Shown: positions 1 to 10,896 of the stretch, piece by piece
Position numbering within the stretch: the stretch's first letter is position 1
How the letters are laid out: the number at the start of each line of letters is the position of its first letter
Origin: Holothuria scabra
Lineage: Eukaryota; Echinodermata; Holothuroidea; Aspidochirotida; Holothuriidae
Direction of reading: 5' to 3'
Assembly: GCA_037179385.1 (NCBI GenBank)
Contig: CM074180.1
Span: 26,021,455-26,085,454, forward strand
DNA length: 64,000 nucleotides
Position numbers and translations under genes: made by a program
The notes under the pieces: generated by a model
Seen by the model: only the letters and a program-made list of their open reading frames with translations
The model's database searches: none
Told to the model about the DNA's origin: nothing

Positions 1-529
1 ATTCACATCATGAACCACTCACTTCACAAAATTTTCTTTGTGGTCCCAACTTCTTTAAGTTGCACTTTGCAAATTTTTTTGGGGGGGATGAACATGCCTT
101 GAGCCCCACACTTTTTCCATTGGAAGTTGAGGCCCTAAAGACCCCCCCCCTTGTTCTGCTATACTACTGCAAATGTGCAATGTTGAGTTGGACTGATGTA
201 GAATCAGGTATTGCACTTCTACTGTGGTCCTACCAAAGTGAAAGTTTGCAAATCATATTATGTAAAATGTGCTACACATAAGGTGAAAAGATCAATACAT
301 TTTATCCTACCTTTGATATGAACAGAGCCTATACCTTGAAATGAAAGAAGTGAAAGCAATTTCACTGATGAAATGACCTGCTAAAACTTCTTAAAAATTG
401 CACCTAAGAAGACATTGTAAATCTCTCCTATAGTTGGTAAAATATTTACTGCTCCATTTTTAACAAAACATATTAAGGCCTATTAAAACTACCAAACTTG
501 TTCATATAAAATGTCTTTCTACTTAAATA
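1..529. other. Non-coding stretch, nothing recognised
   Basis: AT-rich sequence with homopolymer runs of G and C near 80-150. Short open frames occur but lack coding character, splice-site context or resemblance to a known family. Confidence 0.5.
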
Positions 530-655
530 TGGTATTCCCCACCTGTCGTAAGAGGCCACTTGACGGGAGGGCTTGAACAGTGTTTGAATACTATGACACT
601 ATATAACACAATCATGTTGGTGTGTCATTAAATATTATCTAACTAACTGACTAAC
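530..655 (+). repeat. Short dispersed repeat family R2, copy 1
   Basis: About 125 bp shared with 2530-2697. Both contain a segment like TGTCATTAAATATTATCTAAC near the end and a TAAGAGGCCACTTGACGGGA-like segment (decayed in copy 2) near the start. The end runs into a CTAACTAACTGACTAAC tract that resembles the tail of the tRNA-type SINEs in this window. A SINE 3' end that shares a tail with its partner LINE is one explanation, but this is inference. Confidence 0.5.
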
Positions 656-800
656 TTCTCAAGTCCTCCAAATTTTACTTGACATCCTTAAAAAAAACTC
701 CAAATGATAAAAGAATCACATAGTTTTCAAAGTTTAAAACTACTAAAAGGACTCATATTCATGCAGTTATGTCACTCCAAATCTCATCAGGTATAAACTA

Positions 801-1095
801 AGGTTCATACACATTCAAAATGAAAAATTCCATGACTTTTTCATGACTTTCAAGGACCTTGACAGAATATCTAGGACCTTAAATACAGCTGGATCCCATA
901 TTTCCTTCTTTTTACCACAAGCAATGCATCTGAACATTGAGAAAATTAGGACATTATGTCCACTTCATAAATATTCTCAGTTTTCCAGGACCTCAGAAAC
1001 AATTGCTCATTTTTTGACTCTCCAGGCCTGGAAATTCAAATTTCAATTTTCCATGACTTTCCAGGATTATCAGGACTTGTACCTTCAAACCTGGC
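801..1095 (+). mobile_element. hAT-like MITE (CCATGACTTT family), copy 1
   Basis: A 295-bp segment rich in CCATGACTTT/CATGACTTTC motifs, alignable by eye to 31169-31471 along its whole length. It starts AGGTTCATACACATTC and ends near CAAACCTGGC, a degraded form of the CAGGGTTC/CCCTG ends of the other copies. The 5-bp direct repeat AACTA flanks it (796-800 and 1096-1100), as expected for hAT elements with 5-bp target duplications. No protein is encoded. Confidence 0.6.
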
Positions 1096-1100
1096 AACTA

Positions 1101-2529
1101 ATAATATCAAAACTTCATGCGTCTTACTGGTAACAGAAAGATATTTTTTTTTCACTCCTACTATTGAGAAAACATTATGCTTTCTAATGATGGTAAAAAA
1201 ATTGAAAGAATGTTAATCAATTCAATAATCATTCCTGTGTATACGTGTATACAAATGAATTTGTTATCTGAACTAGTTTTAATATCACATAATTTTGCAT
1301 CTTAAAACTGACCAATAGCCATGCTAATTATACTCTTCTTCCACTAATGTGTGACCTAAACAGTAAAAGGTTCTTAAGAATGCTGCCTTGCTCACTGCTT
1401 TGTTAAACCTTGTTAAATTTTAAACAAACAGGAACTTTGGCCTATAGGCAATTGATGTTCATGGTAAGCAAACAACTGCCCCCTTGCAGAGGCCCACCTC
1501 AATTACGCCAACCTTATCCTTGCCAAACATTCCATTGTGCATTCATGTTCACATATATGAGACAACAAGGACCGGCATCAGCGTATTTATCTCACTACCT
1601 GAACAACCACTGCTAATATACTTAAAGCAGTGACAACCAATGGTGATTATGTCACCAAAATAGTTCAGCGGCATGAAATCGTGGATGTTTGCCAGGACAT
1701 GTCAACGTGAAGCTAGCCGCTGAGGTTGACAGGTCCCACATCGGTCGGGCTAGGTTCCAGGTTTTGAGCCTTCCCTTGGAATGCCAATTATGCCACATAC
1801 CATTCTGCCGAGTGAGGTGCCACTGTATGACTCAGAGGGTCTTTCAGTTGTCTGACTACTATACAGGTATTTCAAGTATCTTCTGCTAATGGGGATTACT
1901 TGACAAACTGGGGTGAGAGTTCCATTCTACCAAACATTAAAGAAAGAACGAAAAGTGATAACTCTAGCCGTTTTGACAAGGTATAATAAAACTAGGGTAG
2001 ATGGTCTATTTAATCAGAGGTGGCCATGATTTTACTACCCGAGTCGATCTGGTTTTGGTTCAAGTGACAACAATTTATGAAGTAGCTGTAGAGTTCAACA
2101 GTAAATATGGCCCAATCAAGAGTTGCAATGCACTGGCATTTGATAGACTTGAGTGATATACACAACCAGACAAAAACAGGATATTTTCATCAGGTAGAAT
2201 TGCCATGGATAGTCTGTTGGTGTACGTGCAAGATCACAGGCAACCATGCCATAATTGAATACTTTATAACCTACACTTAAACAATACATTAATTAAACAC
2301 AGTAAAGTCATGACGAAAATGTCAAAGTTGTTCTCAAAGCTTCTTGAGCAGGTAATTACTTTGATGTGTGAGAGTAACTATTTGAATGACAGAAAGACAT
2401 AAGAGACTAAATGAAGGAAAATTAAGCATTGCCATGCCAACTTAGAATAAAAAAAATACATTTTCTCTCAAAGAAGAATATTTTTTTCCAACTTATTCTT
2501 CTCTTTTCACTTTTAAAGCTCTTTGTGTG
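1101..2529. other. Non-coding stretch, nothing recognised
   Basis: Two 66-68 codon frames lie at 1410-1616 and 1689-1889 (plus strand). The interval 1640-1900 is less AT-rich than its surroundings and could be an old repeat, but I could not match it to anything else in the window. Confidence 0.4.
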
Positions 2530-2697
2530 CTGGGGGTTGAAGAATGCCCACAGTATGCCATAAGATGTGACTAGAGGGTTGTACTTAACTAAGTCTGCAT
2601 TACCTTGAACCATATTTGAAATGCTTACTTCTATATATAGTTGACACCACATTTATGTTGGTATGTCATTAAATCTCATCTGACTAACAAATTCAAC
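2530..2697 (+). repeat. Short dispersed repeat family R2, copy 2
   Basis: Counterpart of the repeat at 530-655, with matching GTATGTCATTAAATCTCATC and CTGACTAAC end segments. It is separated from the SINE tail at 2718 by about 20 bp. Confidence 0.5.
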
Positions 2698-2717
2698 TTA
2701 TAAAGGTATTATTTTTT

Positions 2718-2788
2718 TGAGTTAGTTAGTTAGTTAGTAAGATGGAGTTTTACAGCTCAGTTTCCAACCTATTGGTTCAAGGGAAGCC
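2718..2788 (-). mobile_element. tRNA-type SINE, 3' tail fragment
   Basis: Read on the minus strand, this is the 3' end of the SINE family seen at 6690: CTTGAACCAATAGGTTGGAAACT, then a CTGTAAAACTCCATC-like segment and an (ACTA)n tail visible on the plus strand as GTTAGTTAGTTAGTTAG. Only the tail is present, consistent with 5' truncation on insertion. Confidence 0.65.
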
Positions 2789-3189
2789 GTCAGTATTTTT
2801 GAGTGTCCTATGATCTGTAACTGTTCTAAGTGCCCTGTATCACCACAATTTTTATTTGAACTACTACCAATGTTATTATGACAGTTCATCTAACATTTGC
2901 ATCAGCTAGTGTTTGGATTACACAGAGTACAACACCTATCTCAAAGGTGTACAAGGTTAAAAGACAAATGTAAGATTTAGACCCCACTTATTTTTAACGA
3001 AGTTTTTTGAATATCTCTAAAAATATCGAAATGTAACACTTGAGCAAAAAGTTGTATCACTCCTCCTGTCCTCCACATTCCTCCATGTTCCTCCCCTCGC
3101 CCGTCAACTTCCCATGGCCTGTGCAACACTAAAAACGACGAATCCCATTTTAATCAATGAACAGCTCACAAGACATATTCAAAACACAT

Positions 3190-3530
3190 ACTCAGTGATT
3201 TGTTCCCCCCTCTTTGCAGAAGGAGGGTAAAATCCCACCTACCTTTTTTTCCATACAAATAAAAATGTGTCAGTATCTTGGTTTCTTATTCAAGAAGAAG
3301 ACACCTTTTCAGCAATGTTCAAGCTTACATAAATAAATAGCCTCTAACACACTCCAGGTGGACACCTTACAGGGGACTTGTCGCAATTAGTTTTTCCCCC
3401 TGGACCCAACAATAACTTTGGCTAAGGGCATCGCCAATTTGGACTTGGGTTCTGGCAATTATTAATCTACCCTTAACCCCCTTCCTTTTTTTTTTTTTTT
3501 TTTTGGAGTTTCTGGCCGAACCCTTGGTAC
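3190..3530 (+). repeat. Dispersed repeat R3, copy 1
   Basis: Alignable by eye with 30835-31168. Shared landmarks in order are a C-rich run followed by GCAGAAGGAGGGTAAAATCC, a CAGTATCTTGGTTT-type segment, ACACCTTACA...GGACTTG, CCCCCTGGACCCAAC and GACTTGGGTTCTGGC. A poly-T tract occurs at 3487-3505. Family unknown, no coding potential. Confidence 0.55.
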
Positions 3531-3684
3531 TATCTATATGCCCTGATTTTGATACTTCCAGTCTAGTATATTTTAATGTACTGGTGTCCCAAAATGTTTG
3601 ATAGAAACATGAAATTCAGCTGTTCAGGCCAGTAGGGTGGACAATAAGAAAATTAAAATGTTCTGCTTAGCTTCTCCTCACCTA

Positions 3685-3955
3685 CAGCAAGGTCATGGGG
3701 TTAAAGCATCAGACTTGCAGTTGGGAGGTTGGATGTTCAAATCCAGCTGGCCAGGTCACACCCATGACTTTAAAAAACAGAACCTACTGCCCTTGTGCTG
3801 GGTGCATGCTGAGCATAAGCAGTGGAGTAGGGAAAACAAGCCAGTGAGCCACAATTGGAATAAGGCTAGAGCCAGCTCGATTTAAACCAACTGTTAGAAT
3901 TAAACCAATTGTTAGAAACTAGGCAGTAAAACTCTATCTAAACTAACCTAACCTT
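3685..3955 (+). mobile_element. tRNA-derived SINE, near full length
   Basis: The head is a decayed tRNA-like region with an A-box-like GGTCATGGGGTTAAAGCATC and a B-box-like GTTCAAATCC. The body carries the family signature GACTTTAAAAA, CCTTGTGCTGGGTGC, GAGCATAAGCAGTGGAGTAG and GCCAGTGAGCCACAA. The tail is GGCAGTAAAACTCTATCTAA followed by CTAACCTAAC. RNA polymerase III transcription is inferred from the boxes. The TTAAACCAA(T/C)TGTTAGAA segment is duplicated within the tail. Confidence 0.75.
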
Positions 3956-5954
3956 ACCTCCCATTATCAACATACGTCCATCATGGCTGACAATTACTAC
4001 TTGGAAAAACCCAGTACCACTAGAATATCCCCTTCCTACTGAGGGCGCCACATAGAACCTAACTCATCTCTCTTTATGTTTGCCTCACCCTGAATAGCAC
4101 ATTTTATGACTTGAAAGAAATAAACCAATGTGTTACTTCTGTATTAAATACTGAAAGAGAGGACTGACACGAGAACTAGCTGTGATACATGAAGTAAGAA
4201 GAAATGCAATAAATTACTCTACATAAAATTCTTAAAGAAATTTATGCCACAACATCAAGTACACCCACTCAGACTGGCAATAATATTATCTTCTAAACAG
4301 ATTTAAACATATTGTGTATAGTACTTGATCTTCTTCTGTAACTGCGCAGCTCGCTACAGCCTATGTTTGTTATAAAGGGAGGTTCATTGTCTGGCAAACA
4401 TGATAATTTTATGCTGCAAACATATCTGACCACCTCTCAGACGTAACTGTTCTTTATCTACCTGGAGGCAAAAATCAAATCTCAGACATAGAAACATGCT
4501 GAGGGGGGAAAATATGAGAAACAAGTTCACACCACTGATTTTGAGCTGTCTCTGTGAAACAACGTTACTCCAGACACCGTACAATAAGAGTTTCCCCCAT
4601 CTCTTTGCTCAAGGAAAAAAAATTATATCCAAGAGTTTCCCTGTCTCTTTGCTCAAGGCAAAAAATAACATGCAAGGGTACAAAATTACCGAAAACCTTG
4701 AACAAATGGTTTACAAATTTTACATAATATGCATAAACGTTTGGAATATTGGTTGTAAGTGTAGAATGGTTATTCGCATTTGTCTTGTTTTTTTCTACTT
4801 GACTAAAAGTGCATAATGCACATCCGTGATGAAAGTAGCTATTTGCTTTCGCAGTTATTTCCACCAACCATTAGGCCTCAATGCACTTTAAAAATACTAC
4901 CACTGTTCAACAAAAGCTTTTCATATAGACGATGCCTGCAGTACGTACGCAGCAGATAAACATTAATGAAACAAATTAACATCACGTGATGTTCTTCTCC
5001 AAAATTTTTTTAAAGATTTTCTGAACTCTTCTTTGTGCATAAATTATCTGAATCTAGCTGCTTCCCAAAAGACAAAGATAACATGTTTTTTTTTTTTTAT
5101 CTTTTCTTTCTTGAGAAAAAAAAACTGAACATTCACTTGCAGTCCTTATCATACCTTTTCATTTTTGCAATAAATAAAACATTTCCATTGTTCTTCTGCA
5201 CTCATAGCTGTGGGCTTATTTTCAATTACTTAGTTAAAAGGAACAACACATATTCATAAATTAAATTTATTACGATCACTTGAGACAAAATTTCCTCTAA
5301 AATTTTTACCAAAACATATTGCAAGTAAGAAAATATACACAGAGGATCACACACCTTAAATAAGCCCAAATATACTTTTTCCAAGAAAACAATCACCGGA
5401 TCTTTCCTGTCAGCTGACGGTTTGCAATATAATGATCCAACCTTAAACAACTCTGAAATATTTATCTATAGGACAGATCAAATTTGAAGCAACAGATTTC
5501 AAAAAAGAGTTTTGACCACAGCATTCAGTTTGGGGAAGAACAAAAGTTAAGTCACATTTTGTGTACTGATATCTAAAAAGCATTTAAACTTGATACAAGG
5601 AAGACATTTTTATGCAAAAATGAAAGGTTTTGTGTTGAGATTCCCCAAAACTTACAAGAATTTAGGAATCTCTCACCCCTACCTGTCACAATTTTTATAT
5701 GCGCAAAGAATACCATCTACCACAATAGTTGAAGCAATAGTTAGAGTGAAGTTGAATAATTGCAAAACAAGGTGGTCACACATATCCTTAGAAGCAGTAC
5801 ACTAATTCTAAGCAGAATAAAACACTGTTTCAGAATAAAACAGGAGATGACCTCTTTCGGGAGATAACCTATTTGAAAATAGATATTTGCTCAGTTCACC
5901 AGAAATCTTGCCATTGGAGGGGTAATTTTCAAATTTCTCACATAATTCTTTGAG
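3956..5954. other. Non-coding stretch with one local duplication
   Basis: AT-rich sequence with no recognisable gene. A diverged tandem duplication at 4586-4675 (period 45 bp, marked by AAGAGTTTCCC and CTCTTTGCTCAAGG) is the only internal structure I can see. Frames of about 100 codons at 4496-4816 and 4565-4867 lie on opposite strands over this duplication and look like chance ORFs. Confidence 0.45.
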
Positions 5955-6085
5955 TCTGAATGGCAGGGTCATATCAAAGACTTTAAAAATGGAACCAACT
6001 GCCATTGCGCTTGGTGATCAGCATAAGCAATGACTCCACTTAAACCAACTCGTAAAAACTCTGTCCAACCTAACCCATCCTTCTT
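5955..6085 (+). mobile_element. tRNA-type SINE, internally deleted copy
   Basis: Contains the body signature ATCAAAGACTTTAAAAATGG, CTGCCATTGCGCTTGGTGATC and AGCATAAGCAATG. It then jumps to ACTTAAACCAACTCGTAAAA and the CTAACCC end. The tRNA-like head and the GGGAAAACAAGCCAGTGAGC block are missing. Confidence 0.65.
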
Positions 6086-6689
6086 TACAATCCTTAAGCT
6101 AAAATTCAACAGAAACAATAGTTTAAAACACCTGGAAATTTTCATCCATTCTTAAAAAGAGAAACTTTGGTATATTTAGAAATTTTGTGTCTAGAAGAAT
6201 AAGGGAGCCTGATTATATCCAGCAGCTCACAAGGTAGTTTTTGAAATAGTGAGCAATTTTACTACATGCTATGTGCTAAGCTCATATTATAGACTTGACA
6301 CAGCTGCAGTGTTTTATGCTATATTTTCTACAAAGCACAAAATTCTTTTGTTTACTTCATAAAATCTTGAATTCTATGCAACAGAGGCTCAATACAGTAA
6401 TATTTTTTTGAAAACAGCAACATTTTTCAAGAATCCAGCAACCCCTCTATTGCAATTATGCTTTCATTTTAAAACAAATCAGTTTGGGAAGCTTTCTCTT
6501 AAAAAAAAATATTTTCTTAGTTTCTAAATCACATATATTGGACCATGGTGTCATATGAGACTTGGGCACAGATGCCCCTAAGTGACAACCATGGCAGTTG
6601 CAATGCACAAGTAAAATCAAGTCGAGGGATCATCTATTACAAATTAAAAATGAGTTCTTTATTGTTGGTAGTTCATTTTCATACTAACA

Positions 6690-6935
6690 GACCGCAGGGT
6701 CAAGTGGTTAGAGCATCTGGCCTGCAGTCAGGAGGTTGGGAGTTGGAGTCCCAGCCAGGTAAAACCAAAGACTTTATAAATGGAACCTTCTGCCATTGTG
6801 CTTGGTGCTCAGCATAAACAGTGGACCAGGAAAAGCAAGCCAGTAAATCACAACTACAAAAAAGGCCGGCTCGACTTGAACCAATTAGTTGGAAACTGGG
6901 ATGTAAAACTCCATCCAACTAACAAACTTCATCAA
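6690..6935 (+). mobile_element. tRNA-derived SINE, best-preserved copy
   Basis: The tRNA-like head runs GGTCAAGTGGTTAGAGCATC (A box) to GGGAGTTGGAGTCCC (B-box region). The body has ACCAAAGACTTTATAAATGG, GCCATTGTGCTTGGTGCTCA, GGAAAAGCAAGCCAGTAAAT and GGCCGGCTCGACTTGAACC. The tail is GTTGGAAACTGG, then GTAAAACTCCATCCAACTAAC. This copy defines the family layout best. Confidence 0.8.
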
Positions 6936-7020
6936 ATGTAGGGCAGTGCAGGTGTTTCTCCTGTAAATGTAAACATAGTCTCTCAAGTACTGTTAACTTC
7001 ATTCTTTGTTGTAAAAAATA

Positions 7021-7063
7021 CCTGTATATGAATATAGGCCCTGTATATGAATATAGGCCTATA
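7021..7063. repeat. 20-bp tandem duplication
   Basis: Two adjacent copies of CTGTATATGAATATAGGCC with a period of 20 bp. Likely slippage; no function suggested. Confidence 0.8.
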
Positions 7064-7089
7064 CCTTGAATGTATTATAGCTTAGGGTA

Positions 7090-7510
7090 CCTTAGGAAAC
7101 TCAACGGACGCAGGTCTTAAAGACCACTATGTCCGCGTCTTCTTCACCATCTGTTCCATAGGCAACTGATGCAGCAATAGCAAGCTATGGGCAGATGGGT
7201 GACTGCCATATCAACCAAGTACTTAACATAGAGATCAGCTTTACAGTTATACACTACCTCTTGGCCAGCCCAAAACCAGTCCACAGCCTTCTGAAACTAG
7301 GAAGCAGTTGCACCTGAAACTACACTTTCAGGAAGGCTATTCCAAATGTCAACAACTCTATGAGCAAAACTAAATTTTCTAAAGTTGAGTTTACAAAACT
7401 CTTTAAGTGTGGTATATGTGGTATGGTACTGTATTTATTATCATGGTCTGAAGCCTGGCAATTAAATTTGGCAACTGTCATCATTAGAAAATTATATCCT
7501 GCATTCAAGC
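7090..7510 (-). pseudogene. Decayed non-LTR retrotransposon (LINE) ORF2 3' end
   Basis: Translating the minus strand near 7320-7380 gives a peptide RVVDIWNSLPESVV, which matches the motif found at the very end of the reverse-transcriptase ORF in CR1/Jockey-type LINEs (hydrophobic-hydrophobic-x-x-WN-x-LP). It is followed after an in-frame TAG by a FQKAVDWFW-like segment and another ~30 sense codons. The 62-codon frame at 7320-7508 covers part of the same region in a different frame, so at least one frameshift is present. No endonuclease, palm domain or 3' tail is visible, so this is a short 5'-truncated relic. It may belong to the partner LINE of the SINEs nearby, but I see no shared tail to show this. 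Confidence 0.6.
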
Positions 7511-10500
7511 AACTTCTAAGTCCCCCCCCACGCCTTTAAGAAACATCTAGAACCTTGCCTGGTGCAATAAACAAGTATCTCTAGATATGCTGTTCAATAG
7601 ACAAAAATTTGAACTGATGAGAGCCATTGACTTTCACCTCACAACACAAAACTTCCCTCTAAATTTCCTCTAATTAAACTTCATTTCACATACACAGAGC
7701 ACCATGTAATGAAAATGCAGTGATGATTGCCATTTCAGCCAACTAATAAGAAAGACATTTCTCCTTCCTCATCCTGAAACGTTGCACCCATGCATGCAGA
7801 CTGAATCAAGTAGCTAGCGGCAGGGAAACTTCACCTGCACTGCCTCGGCAAGCAATGCATGCTACATGAAATAGTATGCATCCTGTACTTGTTTACTTCA
7901 CTGAATAGACATATTCGCAATAGTTAACTCTTGCCAGAGGTTTGAAGATGATCTGTAAAATCAAATAGCCTGTAATCAGACTCCTTTGACCTTCTTCTTA
8001 CCCTCTGATATGTGGTCACTTGGTGGCATTATGTCAATTTGCTTAGCAGTATGAATTTGATTAAAAACTGAGACTGTGCTGAATGAATGCTGAAAACAGA
8101 ACCTCACAAATCTGGCTAGGAGAAGACCTCAGGTATTCTGCTCAAACAGTAGTATTAAATAGTCTGTTTTTGTGAAGCATGCAAGAGCATAGTTTGAAAA
8201 ATACATCATTCATTTTTGTTTTCTTCTTTTTAAATTGCAGCACGAAAATGTAAACAGAAGGGATACCTACTTTTCTGTGATATACTTTTATCAGTGGAGG
8301 TGTTATTACATACTCAATTCCATTCCTTAAAAAATTCAACATTGTGATTAATTATGCAGATTATTCTGAGAGAAATTCATCCCAGTTTTATGCTACCTGT
8401 ACATATCATTGCTTTCAGGTTCCATTGTGCGATGACTGACATGTCCAGCAGACAACTAGCATGTCTTTTTTATTTTATAAAGATATTAACAGATATGAAC
8501 AGTTGGATGAATGTACTAAAAGCAAATAGTGAAACACTTATACTTATATTTTTTATTTTTATCATTAGTAGTATCCACAATAATGACTTTTAGTATTTTT
8601 GACCCACTTTCTCGAGCAATTGTCTAAAGATATAAGACAGATGCATTGACTTGAACAAAAAGACAAAGATTTACAAAAGCCATCACCTTGCTAATGCCAA
8701 TTTTTCACATCAGTGAAAAATCAACCTCTGGGGCAAGCTATATTTACATCCTACTCACCCATGTCTTTGCAACGTAAGAATTCAGTTTATCAGACTGCCC
8801 AGGGTCATGTACATATTATTCTGATATTATCCACCCAAAAGATGATATTCCACTCTGAATTTTAAACAGAACAAAAAAGACAAATGTGTGAGTCTGTGAT
8901 AATGTCTTTTTGCTCAATTCAAAACAACTTTTTCATAGAGAGAAAAAAGGAAAACAGTTGCTTCACTTTAAAAGGAAGTCAAGTGCACCAAAGTTTAAAA
9001 TTAGGCCTCCCTCTCCCCTTTTAAAGGGGAGTTAGTTTACATTTTCTCAACAGGACAGAGAAGGACTACATCTCTTAACACTGAATCACTTAAGCCCACC
9101 AATGAAATAGTTTTTCTTGAAAAAACAATATATTATGTCTTTCATAAGGTATGAATGTTGCACCGTTTGCCAACTGAAAGTTCCAAAACAGAAATTATTC
9201 AAAAACTACAACACTGCTCTGAATTTTCTTTCTTGTACATAAGGTGTTCCTTTTTCTACATTTAAGACATCACAGTTTCTTTTTAAAGATATTAACATCG
9301 CCTGTGCCATAGAGCTAAATTTTCCTTCAAATGCTACAGAAGGTTGCGAACTGATGAAGATAAGGGGAATGTATAGCAGAGGAATTATTTTTTCCTTTGG
9401 GGAAAAAGTTTCCTATAGATAAGTCACAACAGGTTCTCTTAATGCCCAATATGTTCAAATAAAACAGGTGATGATTAGCCTAATGAAATGAAAAATGAAG
9501 ACAACATTAACAAAAAAGAACTTAATGAAGCCCCTGTGACTATGCCATTAGCCAATGTCAGTTCTGTGCACCTGTGGGAATCCAACTGTGACAGCTCTAC
9601 AATCCCTGTGGTCGCAGTGGTGTCCAATTGCTTTCTGACAAAACCTCCTGGAATGTTTTTCTAAGATGAAAATAAAAGCAACTTGTACATTTTACCTTGG
9701 GATGCAAACCTTGTAAAATGTTGCTCATGCATTGTTTTAAATAGATGAGGTTGTATCGAGGGACAACAAGCTTTTCCATTTGGTAATTAAAAGGAAAGTA
9801 TGAGAGGTGATCATCTTACAAAAGATCAAGGCTAAAAGCAGAGAGTGACGTCATGAAGCCCTGGTGCAATTCAGGAAGGATTGCTAATGTAACGGATATA
9901 TTACAGTTGTTGAACTCAGTTTCAAATTGAAGCATGAGTAACCAATAAGGTTTCTTCAAATTCATCCAAGGTAGATGAATTAACAAGATTTTACGACATA
10001 GTCCAAAAAAAAAAACCCAAGAAAAAGAGGATGTTCATCAAACAGAAATTTTAGCAATGAAAATATTAATAAAACAATGTAAATACAGAATTGTTGCTAC
10101 ACTGAAGACATATAGTCTGCAAAGTGTGTAGCTATCTGCCACTGGTCTGAACATACTGGAGACAATTCCGTCACAGAAATTGTTAAGGAGCTTTACGTCA
10201 GCTATGATTGTTTTTCACAAACGTGGTGGTTAGAAGGTGTCTAGGAAGCTATGCTACAATATCCAGAAAGCCATCTCACTGGAATGCATAGGTTATCATT
10301 ATGGTCATAATTGGAGACAGTCTTTACAACATGTTGGAGAACTTTATTTTTAAATAATTTATGCATTATCAATTTAAAATTATAAAAATTTGAACAATAC
10401 TTCATTTGTTTTGAATTTTATCATGTACTTTGCCCTTTGTAGTGTCCAAGTTTGCTTTCAAAAAGTCTTGGTTAACATATTTCAACTCCCTTGATTGCTT

Positions 10501-10734
10501 CTTCATGCAACTAATACCAGTACTAGGGTTGGATAACACTGTTAAGTGTAGCAGTTGCTTAATTAAAATCTTGGTGATTAAAAACATGATTTTAAGTTAT
10601 TCATTTAAACTGATTCTTTTTTCTTTTTATTAACTCACCATTTTACATCATGATTCTGTGACATCAAATATCACCAACCATGCAGCTGACCCACTCATAT
10701 CACCTAACGATCTCCCCCCCCCCTTCCCCAACAC
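7511..10734. other. Long non-coding stretch, nothing recognised
   Basis: AT-rich sequence with only short chance frames. A small perfect-looking palindrome (CTCCCCTTTTAAAGGGGAG) lies near 9013-9031. No exon, RNA gene or further SINE copy was recognised. Confidence 0.45.
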
Positions 10735-10863
10735 ATGCTATAATCTGCATAAGCAATGGAGTGGGGAAAACAAGCCAGTGAGCCGCAACTGGAAAAAAGG
10801 CCATTATCAGCTCAACTTGAGCAAATAGTTTGAAAACTGGGCCGTAAAACTCTAACTAATCAA
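10735..10863 (+). mobile_element. tRNA-type SINE, 5'-truncated copy
   Basis: Starts within the body (CTGCATAAGCAATGGAGTGG, GGAAAACAAGCCAGTGAGCC) and runs through CAGCTCAACTTGAGC to the tail GGGCCGTAAAACTCTAACTA. It sits about 30 bp upstream of the 10897 element. A poly-C run just before it (10711-10721) may be unrelated. Confidence 0.7.
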
Positions 10864-10896
10864 CACATGCTACATATGTATATACATAAACATATA

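Noticed and set aside
2000..2100. Next RAD51B exon (a minus-strand NQI-containing peptide near 2040)
   Set aside because: Only N-Q-I matches; the flanking residues do not agree and no acceptor lies in place.
4496..4867. Frames of about 100 codons on opposite strands
   Set aside because: They overlap each other over a local tandem duplication and have no coding character.
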